Notes: a model not told the origin generated them from the letters alone. 64,000 bases of DNA from Todiramphus chloris collaris (GCA_025345505.1 JANVCC010000125.1:2550779-2614778), one strand, 5' to 3'. Shown: positions 36,108 through 50,601, counted from the stretch's first letter. Made by a program: numbers and translations.

Positions 36108-36321
36108 AGTGAAAGGACTGTATTATCTCTTTATGTATAAGGTATGGCAGATACATTCTTTTCATCTGAAAGATCTGGCAAAAAATGGCATTGCCGAAAT
36201 ATTTTCTGAGGGGGGAATTTAAGGTCCTATTCCTCAATACCAAATCCTCAATATCAAAAGTAAAACACTGCCTCGTGTTATGAAGCGACCAAAGAGTTTT
36301 CCCATCTGAATCACCCAAAAT

Positions 36322-36750
36322 CGCACTGGAAGGCAACCTCTGGAGCTCACCTGGTTCAGCACTCCTGCTGAATCAGGGCCACCTAGAGCCATTTGTCCAG
36401 GACTGTGTCCAGACAGCTTTTGAGGATCTGCAAGAATGGAGACTCTACAACCTCTGAGGGCAACCTGTGCCTGTGGCTTGGTCACCCGCACCTCTAAAAA
36501 CCAAGAAGTGTCCTGATGTTCAGACTGAACCACCTGTGTTTCAGTTTGTGCCCACTGCCTCTGGTCCTGGCACTGGGCACTACTGAGAAATGTCTGGCTC
36601 TGTCTTCTTTGCACTCTCCCTCCAGGTATTTATAGATAGTGGTAAGATCACCCTCTCAGCCTTCTCCAGGGTGAACAGCCCCAGCTCTCTCAGCCTTTCC
36701 TCATAGAAGAGATGCTCGATGCCCTTCATCATCTTGGTGGCCCTTCATGG
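36322..36750 (-). mobile_element. CR1 LINE fragment, minus strand, diverged
   Basis: On the plus strand this reads the reverse of CR1: ACCTGGTTCAGCACTCCTGC, ATTTATAGATAGTGGTAAGA, and TCTCAGCCTTTCCTCATAGA. It is older and more diverged than the 41.5 kb copy. It covers the 3' untranslated part only, and its terminal tail is decayed. Confidence 0.85.
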
Positions 36751-39700
36751 GAGTGAAAGGTGGCCCTTCACTTTTAGCTTAAATACAAGCACTCATTTCA
36801 TTCTTCTACCCTTTCTCTGAGAATTCACCTTCATGAATAGACCAAGTTACTTTACCCTAAGAAGCTAAGATACCAGTTCACAAAATCCATTAGCTAGCCT
36901 GCCTTACAGCCACCCAACTCAAACAGCCAGTGGCTAGCTCACTTATATTTAATAAAACTTTTTAACTATTCATTCGTTTCAACAATTTGGTATCAGAGCT
37001 GTTATCCACCTATTCCTTGAGGTATTCACACACCAAAAAGAACTGGCTGTAGCAAAGCACTTTTTTTTTCCCATCCTGACATACAAAGCTTCCCCCTGCA
37101 GAAACTACACTCGTTTGAGGCTACTAGTGTATGATGCTCAAACAGGTATTCACTCATCTGCACAGCTCACTGCCTTGTAGAACCAGTACTGAAGCACTTC
37201 ATTTGTTAAACTACACTAAGAGCATCTTCAGTTTCACACAAACATATTTTTTTAATGCTGCTAGCCTCAAGTAACTACTATTCCATAAATAAATTAGCAA
37301 CATTATCCAAGCATTTCAAGTTTGGGGTTTCTTCCCCCTTCACAAATTCCCATCGTGTTCTCCTAGTTTGATTCCCTAACTATGGGCACCAGAACTTGAC
37401 GAAGAAAATATAAATGCCCTCCCCCTTCCAACGATTTGGAAGAAAAAAATAAGCATTGTGAAAATTCTCGGCTTATTTGAAAGACAAAACCGAGGGGGGG
37501 GTGTGAGTGTGGGTGTCGTTTCTGAAGTTCCTTGGTACAGTAACGTGGAGCTTCATGTCTTTCAAATTCACTACATTCTTCAAACTGAAGAGTGGGATAA
37601 AAATGCCTTCATCTGCCTAAGAAATGAGATGAAGGCATGGCAAAAATACCCTCCTTCAGTGTCCACAAGTGATAAATAGTGTTCACAAAGTCATGACATC
37701 CTCTCATCAAAATTACTGGCTGCACTTGGTTATCCTAAAGCACTGCACATACATTCTATACACCCACTTATGCTTATGTTTAAATTCTGAATGGTATACA
37801 GAGAGATTATAACCTTCAGGAAGCCTATGGCCATCTAATTGGATTGAGCAGTGTCCTATTATGGACAGCAAAGGTAATAAATTGATAGAAGGAATTAATT
37901 TTATCTTGCTTTTTTTCAGAAACCTGACCTCACACATTCTTCTTTACATTTCAGAAAGTCTAAGGAAAAATAAAAAAGGCAGATTCAATTTCTACTTGCA
38001 GAATACTAATGAGAATTTCTCTTAGCATCTTTAATTTTTCCTGACTATTCTCTTTTAGACGGCATTACATCAACACATGAACTAATGCTCGTGCTAAGAT
38101 TAGATAAGAATTTGGCAAGAGGTTCAGCACAAGCTGCATAACCTAAGGAAAAAGCCTTAACAAATATTAAATGGAAGAGACGCAAGAGATAATTTAATGG
38201 TAATTAAGTGCACTGCCACAAGGCAACTGAATAGTTTTCCTAGAAAGCTTTTGTGTTTGTTCAATTATTATTTTATTATTATTGTTGTTAATACAGTTAA
38301 ATGAGCACAATGAGAATAGCTTTTTGTTTAAGAGAAAAAAGGCCCTCTCTTTAAGAGCAAAAAGCCTATAAACACACAAAGAAACAAAAAACTCCTGACA
38401 AATCTGAAGAATTCTACCATGTTTTCTTCCCCCCCCAAAAAAATATATTAAGAGGGAGCATTAACCCTGATCTGTGGGTTTGGGAGATGCTGTTGTCTGT
38501 AAGTTCATGTTACACCTGCAGAACTGCTGTCCCCAGTGGTATGTGCAGCTCTTTTCTTAGGGCTTGGAAGTTCAGTTACCAGTCTGCAATGCCTTGAGGA
38601 AGGATGAAGTTTACATCATCAAGACACATGTATTCCTCAGGCAGATCAGGTCCCACTGCTGTTGTTCTCCTGCCCATTCCAATTGTTCAGAATGGGATCC
38701 CTCTGAACGCTAAACCAGAAAAAACCATAGGATGCTATTTAATGTACCTTAATTTTACCTAGTTTGTAAGAGAACTCTGGTTTATACAAACTTGTCACAC
38801 AAACCTGCTTTTGAACTGGCCAAACAAGACACAGTGGACCAGCAAGCCGGACCAATTTCCATCAACCCAAGGAAGCCTTGTAAGGTACTCCTGCCAAACC
38901 TCCGTGGCATCACTTCAGTTACACCACATACTACAGAGCAGATGCTCTGGCAATGATAAGACCACACAAAGCCTGTAGTCATCTCAAATACTTCATGGTC
39001 ACAATGTCTTAGCAAGAAAAATGCATAGAGATTAACAAGGCAAACACTGAGATTTACTCTGGTGTTACACTGCTAAAAGCCTATATACTTTTCATTTGGG
39101 AGCAATCAAAACCCCCAAATATTATGTCAAGTGAATTGTGTTGGTTTACATTGCTTGCAACACATTTGCTTCCACTTACTTGTCCATTTTGTGCTTATCT
39201 GAACTTGCAGAGAAAAGTATATTGGAAAAACAGTTTAGAGGAAGACAGAGACAAAAATTTGTTGTTGCAAAATCTGACGTTGATTTCAAGCACCTTCCTC
39301 CTCTAATTCTGTTTTTTTCAGTGAACATTCAAACAAGTTTAAATTAGATTTACAGTCAAGCTTTGGGAGGGGAAGGATTACTCTAAGTTCCATTAAACGT
39401 AATGGAAATGTGAACTAATTCAGGCTTCCAGGTGAGTACCACTACCGTGTCAGTGTGAGCAGTAGTAGCTACACTTGCAGTTGCTCGTTCACAGGCTGGT
39501 GAGTAAGAATTAAAGTGTGACCTGTGCTTTGTGCTTGTAGTAAACTTCTTGGTCCTGGCAGTTACAGTCAGGTCTCCTACAAGGAAGGGCAGTATGTGGA
39601 AAATACGAATGCCAAACACAAATGCACCTCTCAGAGGTAGGAAAAAAACTCTTTTAGATGTCCCGATAAAGTGACACAAAACTGTCACTCTCCTCCAGCA

Positions 39701-41460
39701 AACACTACCTGTGTTCAACGAATACAAGCTTAGACAGGGCAGTAGAATTTAAAGCAAACAACAATTTACAAGTCCAACATAAACCTCTGCCAGAGCGTAT
39801 TTCCTGACATACTGATGTCCTGATACTCAGCAGGAATTCTCTTTGTTTATTTACCTTCTATTCTCACCAATATTTTGGGGTCATTATTCATTTATTGGTT
39901 AGCCAGAACAAAAATCTCCCTATGTCCCTACTCTTTTGAGCATTAGAAGTTCAAAGATGTTCTTAAATGAGAACAAAAGAAAGAGGGGGAACACTGAACC
40001 ATGAACTAATAAGCATTTTCCACAGGGAAGACAGCCATGCAAACGAATACCCAGTTTCGTTTCTGATGTCAGACTTTTAAAACATTTGTTCTTTTACTTG
40101 AAGGGGCAAATTACTGATGGTGTAACTCCCAACTTTTCAAAGTTTACCAGGAAATAATGGGCACTTTCCTACCTTTATAAATGGCTAGCAAATTCCAGCT
40201 GGTTTAATTTCAACTGAAAATTGGAGACAGAGGAAAGCCCATCTCTGTGAAGACAGAAAAATAAGAGACTAGCCCTACGCTAGCACACATGATTGAAGAA
40301 GAAATCTATCACAGGCCTCGTATTTTATATACCAGCTGCTACTTTCAGAAGCCATCTGCTTCATTTTTCTGCACACGATGTTTTTTTCATGCAGCTGCAG
40401 TATTTCAGAGAAACGTTCACTCAGGCTGACAAGCCATCTTGCCAGCACAGTTCAGAAACACACCATGCTGGATTTTAATTTCTTTATTAAGAACAAGAGT
40501 AAAAAAAAAATCACTGTGAACTTAGTGCTGAATGATTTCCAGGAGTTTAGGGATTAAAAAACCTACTGGCATGCCTTAAATATATACGTGACATTTAAAC
40601 CTGCTTATGTCCTTTATTAAATAAAGATTAAAAAACAGATTATTAAATAGAATTATCAAACTTTGAGTTTTCTTTTCAAGCATAACTACCGTGGCAATTC
40701 TTTAGCAACAGTGCTACCAAATGGTGTCTCAAAAAAGGTGAATACCAGGAATTAGCCACTCCACCAGCTCTCACAACTCACCTAACATGACCAAGGAATT
40801 TCCCACAGGATAATCTCCAATTTTTCAGGAGGGGTTTAAAAATAAGCAAGCTATTTCTCTTGCTTCACTTTCACTGTCTGTGACCTACTTACACAACTCA
40901 GACCTTTTTTTTTTTAACTGGCATTGCTCTGAAAACTGCATTCAGACAGCCCTTCAGTGATTAAGGATCACCTGAAGAGTTAAGTGCAGAACCAAAAATC
41001 CCACCACCACACCCTATCTACCACAACAGGTAAGATATTGAGATAAGCAAATGAAGAAGCAAATTGTCTTCTGTGCTCCCTTCAGTATGCAGCATAAGAA
41101 TAGTAATTCTAACAAAGCATGGAAAATATTCATATAACATCATTTTCTTATCCACTTGTTCTATCTGGATATTTTTAATATATATTCAGAAATTATGTGC
41201 TTGTGCTCAGTGGGATTTACGTTAACAAATACAACCTTCCTGTATCTGCAATAATGATTTCTTTATTCTCCTTTTTAACAGCCTGGGTGTGTTCTAGCTC
41301 TTGCTTTTAAACACTGAAGTTTCTAATACCTGATGGTATTTTGGTGTTTGGTTTTTGTACATAGCAGCTCACACAGCTCACGGGGATCTTTGTTTTACAC
41401 TAACCCACAACACATCTGGTGACACAGCTCCCATGGAACTCCAGTGAAATTTTTCTTGTA

Positions 41461-41880
41461 ATTTCACAGGATGTCTTTGGTTGGAAGAGACCTTTAAGAT
41501 CCTCTAGTCCAAGCTTTGACCCAACACTGCAAGCTCACCACTAAACCAGGTCCCTAAGCACCAGGTCCACAGCCACTTAAATGCCTCCAGGGATGGCAAC
41601 TCCGGCACTGCCCTGGGCAGATCATCCCAATGGTTGAGAACCTTTCCAGGGAAGAACTGGTTCCTAATATCCAGCCTAAACCTCCCCTGGTGCAGCCCGC
41701 AGCCATTCCCTCTGGGCCAGGGAGAGGAGGCTGTCCCTGTCCTTGCTCCAACCCAACCTCCTTTCAGGCAGCTGTAGAGAGCGAGAAGGTCTCCCCTCAG
41801 CCTCCTCTTCTCCAGCCCAACCAACCCCAGCTCCCTCAGACTTGTGCTCCAGGCCCTTCACCAGCCCCACTGCCCTTTTT
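41461..41880 (-). mobile_element. CR1 LINE 3' fragment, minus strand
   Basis: Read on the minus strand this ends with the CR1 3' tail (CTTAAAGGTCTCTTCCAACC). Inside it are the segments that on the plus strand read GGTTCCTAATATCCAGCCTA and CCTGGAGGCATTTAAGTGG in reverse. The copy is in the same orientation as PTK2. Overlapping open frames of 106 and 87 codons are CR1 by-products. Confidence 0.9.
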
Positions 41881-44800
41881 TACCAATCTTTAAATTCCAG
41901 CTTCTGTAACACCTAAGTCCAGAATACCTCAATATATCCATTGGAAAGAGCTGATCTTCAGCAACTACTTACGTGACCAAAACAACAACTGAAGCATATA
42001 CCACATTTATTTCCCCCACAATTTCATGTTTAAAATTGTTCAAAATCAACGTTGCTCTGTGCTCAGAGTCCTCCTGCTCAGGCTGCATTTGGTTCTGCAC
42101 TTGTGGCAGGTACCACATACACACCCACCACGATCCCCAACACAGCTCTTCTACAGTGCCCTATCAGACGTAATTATCTCAAATATTCTGTGTTCTCCAC
42201 TGTAATCTTTCTTGTAATGTTAAATGGACCACAGAAATGCAGTAGCACACCCTGGGATAGATGCCTCAGTAGCTGATGCAGAACAGTCACCTGATATAAT
42301 CACTTGTTCCTGGAATCACCAAGCTGCAAAAGGAGTTTACCAACAGCAGGTTCCTGTAGAACACTGAATTTTCTTCACTACAGAATCAGAAGAATCAGCT
42401 TGAAACAACAGGCTCCCAGCCCACGTTACTACAGCTTCAGAAATCTTACGCAAAATTAACCCCCAAAGATTTGTGCCTCATCTGCTTTGAATGAAGTGCC
42501 ATATGCGCCAAAGCCCAAAGCCTGCTTTTAATGTCATCAGTATTTTTAGGAGCCACCTTAATGATTGTAATGGTGGGTTTTTAAATGCAGACACATATGT
42601 GTTTCCACCCCTATTTACCCATCTAATAATACTAGACTTATTATAGAAGTTAAGTTTACATTAGAGAAAATTAAGGCTTTGGACTCTTGCATCCGAGTTA
42701 AAAGCACAGATTCGGTGTCAGGGTAACATTCATTTGCCATCTGCCCTCAGCTGCTCCTCCTCCTCATCTTCCAAGGTCACAGTCTCTATATTATCTAGAG
42801 GTGATCTTTGACATCTCTAACTAATTTTGGAAACTCCTCTGTTAATAATAAGGGCATTAGAGATGGGGTGTGGGGGGGGGAATCAACTCCTGATGAGGCA
42901 TTGTTAGGGACAGAATGGCTAAAAATGGTCCCTTCTGTCCAAGTGGGCTGATCTCCAGATGTCACTGCAACACAGACTGCTGCCTTTCCAGATCTTCGAT
43001 AAACTGGGACTATACTCTGGGGAGCCATATAGTACTCAACCTACTAAGCATGGCTTGCTAGAACCTCGTTTTATACTGCTCCTCTTCAACACACAATTTT
43101 GGTTTTCCAGAGCAAACGAGCCCTTCAATGTGAGTCAACTTTTGTTTTCGGTGCGATACACGTTCTGTGCAACCTAACACAGTAATTGTACTGACCCTTT
43201 GCTAACACAGACATATCCACCTGAATATCAGTACATGGAAATCTGTCTCTAGCAGTTAAAATTTATCATCTTCAATTAACAGCAATTCACCTATGAGCGC
43301 AAGAAAGCCCACAGGCACTATTTTCACCACTCCCGTTGACAGGGGGAAATGTGAAATCAAAGCAGCTATTTTCCTCTGGACTGAGCTTGAGTATTTCAGA
43401 GGTATTCAGGAATAGGAGGATGTTTTACATTCCCATCATACAGCACTGCTCACAGAAAGCAGACACTCGACACACAGCATTTGGCAGATACCAAAGTAGC
43501 TCCACACCGATTCCAACGGCAAGATCTACAGAACGCCAGCAGAGTTTTCAGAGTGTCAATCAACTTTTCAAGTGAAAAATGAGTACTTTATGCAAAGCTG
43601 TGAATTTCAGCTACTTCAAGAAACCAAGTCCTGGGAAGGGCATCTCACTTGGAACTACTTTTACAGGCTGCAAAGGGCAGACAGGTGATGTTCAGTTTGA
43701 TTTATATTTTTGTAGATATTTTTTTTTCCTCAAAATCATTTTGTAAATATCTTTCTAGGCAGCTGCAATTCTTACTTTTATTACCACCTCCCTGGAGGGC
43801 ACAGTTTATTTGCCAGCCGTTAACTCTTCCTGAAAGGTCTTTTTTTGTTTCATTTTTCTGATTTAAACAGGCTGCCAGTATCAGGAACACTGCCAGCTTT
43901 TCTCCCCGCGTCCTTGATTTTCTTCAATGCTTTCCCTGTCAAAGTCATTTGCTTTAGGTCTCCTATTTTTATGAGGGTACAAGAGATGTTGTTTTTTAAT
44001 TAGGTTAAAGAGTCTAATTCCCAGCCTGCACTTCAAATTCTATCTCATGCACCTAAGACGTCTAAAACTTTAATCATTAAGTTATTACAGTAATTGCCTG
44101 GACCTAAAATTTCTCACATGTTGGGGGACAGTGTTATAAAAATAAATTAGTTGGCATGATGCATTAATCTGCCACAGTACAGAAGAAAATTTTCATTTAA
44201 GGAAATATATTTTAAGCGTTAACATTATCTTGACAGACACTACAGGGGCAAAGCAGAAAAGTGCTGTCTATCAGCAAGAAACTTTGCCTCCCTGAAATCT
44301 CTCCAGTGATTTTTTATTTTGAGAAGAAAACAAGTATTTTCTCTTTTCTTCTTAAAAACAGTCTTATGAAAATGAACCTGCAGAAACACAGAATTCAGCC
44401 CAGTTTTTGCAGAGCACCATTCATCTCCCCTAACTCTGAGATCATCCCCCCTCTGCTTGCAATCCCTTCTCTTGTGTACGATGCAAACTTTGGCTCATTT
44501 TAAAAAGCAAATCCAAAACACTGCCCAGTCGTACTGCCTCCTTTATCATATATGTGTGTGTACACCTCCAGGGCAGCTCCATACTGCAGGCTAAGTAAGG
44601 CAGCACAGAGAAAAATTCTATACTGATGAAAACAACCTTTTCTTGTTCTTCAGGATCTAAAAAACCCCCAAAAGTTACTTTAAAAGTCTTCCATCTGAAG
44701 CACATGGACAATAACAATGGAACAGCTGATGCCTAAGAGCTGGGTTCCCCCCTCCTCCCCACTCGTACAGATGCTTACTCCCTTTTCATCAAGGGATAAA

Positions 44801-47800
44801 CCATCTCCAATTACTGGAGGCTAACATGTTATTCAAGGATAAATGTGTGCAGGCTCTTGTCCCACAATAAAAGGAAGGCAATTCAAGTAGCTTACGTCTG
44901 ATTCTCATTATATGAATGTTTTTAAAAGCTGTGTTCTGTCTTGATGCGAGATATGGCTTTCGTTCCTCACTCAGCTATCAAGGGAAAAGACAGAAGACTG
45001 TCTCCTTTATTTCCACCTCCCAACAGCCATGTCACTGGAACAGAGGGAAAGGGAGAAGCCCGCACTGAATGTCACCGATATTTTTTAAAAGCAACTGGAG
45101 ATGCTGTGGAAAAGTACAATAAAAATGTGAAGTCTAATTTTCACTGCTCAAAAACCTCCCGTTTTTAGTTCTCCCTTTGTAGCCTTATGCTTGTTCCCTC
45201 TGAAGTTTTCTGGAAAAATGGTAAAAAATGATACAGAAGACAGAAATCTTTATTCTTTTGAAATTAACACCAGTCAACTGAACAAAAAAACCAAAGGAGG
45301 TTACTTAGTAATTAAAAAGAACAGTATTTTTACTCAGCAATCCCAGGTACTTCCCGTGCAGGTTGTTGGGGAGGGGGTCAGAGTTCACTTTGGATCAGAT
45401 CTGGGTGCACAATACAACGGGACACAACTGAAGGCTGGCACAGAAAAAAATCTGTGCAGTGAGCATCTGCCGAATGCAGACAACCATAAATCTGGCATTT
45501 CCTGATTCTTTTTTTTTTTTGAACGCTTTAACCTCAATTCAAACGGCACTGGGTGGGATCCAATTTGCCTCATTTGGCTGAAATTGTAAGCAGTTAGGCC
45601 CAGGGGAATAATGCAGTATCACCACCTAAATGCTCCACGTCAGGGAAAAAAAGAGAAGGCACCTCTGAGGACCTGTCATCCTCTACCTTTGACACAGTGC
45701 TAGCATTAGTGTGCTGATCAGAGCTCTCAACTGGGATGTAAACAACATGCCTTGAAGACACAACTCCTCCAGTCAAGAGGAATGACCCAAGCTTCACCCC
45801 CACCTCACGTCTCAGTGTTTGAAGCACAGATGCTTCAACGAACTGCAGGGTGTCGATGTTAGCAGGACTAATCCTGATGTTCCAAACAAGTCCCAAGATT
45901 CCCCGCTCCCTCACACATGCTCATCTGAATCCTTTGCTGTATGGCCTGCAAACCAGTGTCACTCTTCTGAGAAGTCTCATTAAGTGCCCTGCTTTTCTAC
46001 TTCCAATTAGAGCAGCTTACGCCCGCTGCAGATGGCAGGACGGCTGCACACCAAGCTACAAACAGTTCTGGCCACAGGTTCTTCATTTGTTCAATCCTTA
46101 AAACAGTCAGAGTTCAGGAGAAGGAAAAACCAACCAGAGCTCATACATGAAGTCCAAGCTGAGAAGACATCAATGCTTCCACGGATTTACAGAGGGCAAT
46201 GCTCTCACAGAAGAGAACAGGCGTAGCCATGACCATGGAGTCACAACCACGTGCTGTTTTCAGTTTAACAGCCTGGTGATTGTGTTTTGGGTTAACTGTA
46301 TGAATAAACCACGGCTGCCGACAGCCATTAAGGTAACATTTGCTACCTTCACAAATGGTCTGTGCTCTTCTGGAAGATGAGGATTGCTTGAGAACTGACT
46401 CAATCTCTTACTCAGACCTTCAGCTCCTTTTACAATGCTGCTGCTCTGCAACTTGAATTCAAGAATGTAATTACATTTTCTAAACTCCGTGGACAATTCA
46501 CGGATGACAAAGGTCACCACGCTTCTTTTCCTTCTCCATAAACTTTTTTATTTGCTGTTGCACATTTTTAGTAAGTAAGACAACATGTGTTTAGATGTTA
46601 TATAGCTACTAGCATGTTCTCAGACCCATCTTGAAATTAAAGATTTGGTCACGGCCAGCATCTGGTCCTTGAAATCTTTTTTCTCATTTATAACACGAGA
46701 CAGATGATGTGTTTGACTTTTACACCTGCAAAAGCCAAAGTGTTATTCTGTTGGATTTTTTTTAAGTTCTGTAATTGGGTTCTATGTTCATTATCTCTTA
46801 ACAGTTATTTTTGTGCAGAAAGCTCACGATACCCACGTGTGCATGATTTATGTACATTCCCTCACCTATGCACAACACAAAGTGTCTGACTGAGAGGTAT
46901 GGTCAGCGAAAGCGCACGTTAATGTTTTGCTGGAATGACAATGAGAGAGAAATAGAACGTGAAAAATACTCTTTCCTTGGTTTTCCACATCCCCCTCCAT
47001 TGCAGGTCTGGTTTACGAGGCAGTTTTACCATTCTAATCCCTTTCCTCCCTTCTTTTCATAAGTCAGTGGGACTGCCTTAACTTTTTATCAGACAAAACT
47101 GATTCTCCTAATTTAGTCAAGAAGGCAAGTGAGAGAGCAAAACAGAATCATGGGCAGAGAGTGACAGCTCTGGAAAAGTTGTGCACCCGATTTCCATGAC
47201 AATGGGGACCCGAGTACCTTGCAGCACTGAAGAACAAAGCACACTGACTTTTGAAGAACTGGATTTAGAAATGCCTCAAGATAAGGTGGAGAAGAAAGCG
47301 GAAAAGGGAAAAAGAAAACAGAGTGCAGAGCAGAGAGACAAGAACCTCTCAGTTTCATTTTGTAATAGAACTGGGATTCGGGACATTGTCAGATACATGC
47401 AGCTGTCATCTTTGTCTATCAGTTCCTGAAGACCTTCATAAACCTTCTTGCTATTCCAACTGCCCTGAATTTAGTAAAAGCTTGTGTCAGAAAATGCTAA
47501 AAAAAATATTCCTCTGGCCTTTTTTATTCCTTTATCATTTATCAATACAAAAATTTCATCACACATCAAGAAAAAAAAATTAAAAGTCATTTACTTAAGT
47601 CAGGAATGTGTGTGTGTACATGCAAGGGTAGGAGTCATGTAAGAAACAAGTACAAGCATGTAAATTCTGTATTCTGCTTTCAGGTGAAGTCTTGGAAAGA
47701 GGGGAGGATTATGGTTTTCTCTTTTTAGAAACTTAAAAAACTCATTCAGTATTACCCTTCCCTGGTTCCTCATCTTTAAACATGGCCATGCTTTTGACCA

Positions 47801-48937
47801 GCTCCAGTTATATCCTAATTTTAGGGGATGGGGATGTTGCTCAAGAACTATGGTATACCCCAAGCAAGCAGTAAGATCAGGGTATTTCTGAGTGTGGCAG
47901 AGACACAACAAAAGGAACAGTATCCATAGGAAAAGTTTTCCTTGGTAGAAGCCTTTGGGGTTTGAGTAACTTTGTCAGCACTTCATACTGTTGCTCCACT
48001 CACACAACAAAACACATCAAGTAAAAAATAAATTCTATTTCAGAACAAAACTCCAGAGTCTTCATGGTGTAGGTCTTGAGCTCTGCCATTCCAGCTGACT
48101 TCACAAGCCCTCTCCTCCCACCTCATTCCTACCTTATTATGTCTCTACCATGACAATACTCTGTAAAATGACTCCTTTAAATAATCTAGATTAAAACTAA
48201 TCCTCCATATAGAAAACCATGCCATGAAAATGTATGTGGTTCACCACCATGTTACCATTAGAAACACAAACTGTTAAGCACTAACAGCATTTCAGTGTAT
48301 GAACACAGGCAAGGTACCACACAGACACTGGGAAAGACCCACCTAACGCAGCAAAGAAGTAACTTCAGGTCTGAATTTTTGCAGATGAATGGATTCTTAA
48401 AGTTAGGGGATACTAAAACTATTCTAGTCCAGACTCCTCTAAAAGATAACCCCATGAAGTTTTACTTTGAGCTTGTCAGTCTAAAAGCAGATTAAAATTA
48501 TTTAAGTGAACAAAACAAAGACCAAGGTGTATAATTCATAGATTCTACTTCTACTGTTATGCAGGTTTAGTAATCAATAAGAGATACTCAAATCTGAGTA
48601 GAAAATACACTCCACAGCTGCAGTGAAAACACCCACTTGCACTTGCAAAAACAAAGAAATCCAGAGGTGTAATAAAGTGTGGAGTAAGTGTAAGAAACCA
48701 GTGGAACAACAGTAAATTTTACCTGAGTAAAGACAAAACCAGAATATTTACTTTGTCTTTGGAATATATTCCTCACTGCTTCTCAAGGAGGAAGATGCCA
48801 TGGACTTCAAGTCCTTTTTGCCTTATATACAGAGTCCTTAATTTTACCAATTTCTCTTTGTGCACTAACATGTTATGCGCACAAACAACAACAGAATTTG
48901 CCAAACACAGCAAAGACAGCAGCAAAACTGGACATAC

Positions 48938-49025
48938 CTGCTGATAGAAAAAATTTAGAGTTGGTTTGTCCTCAGTGAACTGGTTTAGAAATCCTTTTGG
49001 CAAATACCGAATCCTCAATTCGTAT
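48938..49025 (-). CDS. PTK2: PTK2 window exon 2: F1/F2 junction, residues about 121-150
   Basis: The exon is 88 nt, between a TTTTCAG acceptor and a GTATGT donor. It completes Lys121 and reads [12 protein letters not shown], then [13 protein letters not shown], ending YQQ in phase 0. This is the end of the F1 lobe and the first helix of the helical F2 (acyl-CoA-binding-protein-like) lobe of FAK. The YELRIRYLP strand is one of the most conserved parts of the FERM domain and is shared with PYK2. The length equals one base plus 29 codons, exactly what the phases of the neighbouring exons require. PYK2 (PTK2B) is the only close alternative; the flanking exon sequences match FAK instead. Confidence 0.96.
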
Positions 49026-49340
49026 CTGAAAAGCAAGGAAAAGAGAATTAAGCTGGTGAGAGAAAAATAGTTCAGATTTCCTCACAAATGCCATCGTCAA
49101 GCATTCTTAAAAATAAACTCAAAACAGATTTAGAAAACTAAGGGAAAATGTAGTCAAAGCTTCTGACTGCTCATGAGAACTAGACTGGAATGTAGCACCT
49201 GACGTTTCATAAAGGTGTTCACGAAGGAGCTTTGTAACAGCAGCAAACATAAAGTGCTGCTGCCTTCTCAAAGCTTCACTGAGGACTGCAGCATCAAGAC
49301 TTGAGGCAGATAAGCTACCAGGCCCAGATCCAGGGGAAGG

Positions 49341-49380
49341 GAGGCCCTAATTATGTGAGGAAGGCCCTAATTAGGTGAGG
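49341..49380. repeat. 20-bp tandem duplication
   Basis: Two copies sharing AGGCCCTAATTA and GTGAGG, with two mismatches. It lies about 0.3 kb upstream of window exon 2 in the transcript. Confidence 0.85.
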
Positions 49381-50344
49381 ACAGCAGATGAGCTGCCATA
49401 GCCACCGACACGACCCCCTGGCAACAGCTTTTCTCTTTGGTTATCCCAAGCATGGTACTTCAGGCACTGGTCCCACTGCTCCAAGTTAGAGTGGCAACCA
49501 GTGCTACAAGGGCTTACTCAAGGCATGTGGAATCTTATGGCTCTGCTCCTGTTCTGCTCAAGTGCTGTAATATTCACCTCTGAACTGTTTCAAAGGTTTT
49601 GAAGGGATTTTGCTGTAAAAAGCCTTCCTTTTTCCTCATTCATCATCAAGATGCATGCAAAAGCCAAACGAACCACTTTCCAATGTGACAATCACATCTT
49701 TCAAGTTAACAGTACCCCACGGAGTGAGGGAGATTCAGAACTCATCTTGATCCATGACCTACACCAAATCTGGATTAACAGCCCCCCCACATCTGACACG
49801 CACCGCACGCTTCTGCCTCTAACACATCCCTGCAATGAAATTCTGGTAGTAAATGTCCCCATCACTCTGGCTGTGCCAATACAGCATATCCCAAGTATAA
49901 AATTCTTTACAGCCCTTCCCCAAAATAAATTTATTTAACAATCTACTCATGCTGGTAAAAGCAAACACTGCAGCATTTCAACCTGTTGATTTCAGCGTGA
50001 CAAGAACTTCGTTTCAGCGAGTGATTTGGCTGCCTCTGATCAAGATTTACACAGGGATTTGATAAAAAGTTACTAGGAGTTACAGCTGCTTAGGATTCCA
50101 CTGCAAACAGAAGTTGCTGGATTCTTCTTTGCTTTGAAATCATTGAAAATACACTGCCCCACTAGGAATCCTTAAAATAAGGAAAACCTTTAGAAATGGT
50201 AAAGACAGGGACACAGACTGCACACAAGCTAGGGATACCTGCAATGCTGTTTTTTCATAGCATGGCAAATTTATTCCATAAAGAAAGATGCACCCTCAGT
50301 CTTCTGGTGCACAGAAAACATCTTAGGCTAAAAAGACTCTTCAG

Positions 50345-50601
50345 ACTGGAGGACATACAAGAGAGGGGGAGAACTCCTGAAGGAGGATAGATGTGGACTG
50401 GACATTTGTTATGATGAGGGTGCTGAGACACTGGAACTGGTTGCCCCGAGAAGTTGTGGATGTCCCATCCTTGGAAGTGTTCAAAGCCAGGCTGGATGGG
50501 GCTTTGAGGAACCTAGGCTAGTAAAAACTGTTCCTGCCCACTGCAGGGGGACTGGATGATGTGATTCTTAAAGGTCTTTTCCAACCCAAACCATTCTATG
50601 A
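50345..50601 (+). mobile_element. CR1 LINE 3' fragment
   Basis: This fragment ends in the CR1 3' signature: TTCTTAAAGGTCTTTTCCAA, CCCAAACCATTCTATGATAC. Upstream of it lies the typical ACTGGAACTGGTTGCCCCGA region. It is diverged from the 58 kb copy and seems to be a different subfamily. It is antisense to PTK2 and lies 1.3 kb upstream of the exon 2 acceptor. Confidence 0.88.

Larger units (their letters stand above)
33752..48937 (-). other. PTK2: PTK2 intron between window exons 2 and 3 (largest)
   Basis: This 15,186-nt phase-0 intron is the largest complete one here and the main landing place for repeats. It contains a GC-rich composite island at about 34.3-36.1 kb and minus-strand CR1 copies at 36.3-36.75 kb and 41.46-41.88 kb. 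The remainder (36.8-41.4 and 41.9-48.9 kb) is unique-looking AT-rich sequence with no recognised coding or RNA gene. Confidence 0.85.

Noticed and set aside
47181..47429. 82-codon frame with an acidic/lysine-rich stretch that looks protein-like
   Set aside because: It has no homologue I recognise and no splice-site logic linking it to PTK2, and an 81-codon frame lies opposite.
48773..49036. 87-codon and 114-codon minus-strand frames (also 27242-27586, 27468-27698) as separate small genes
   Set aside because: They are PTK2 exons read through into introns, or intron frames beside exons; the coding part is annotated as exons.
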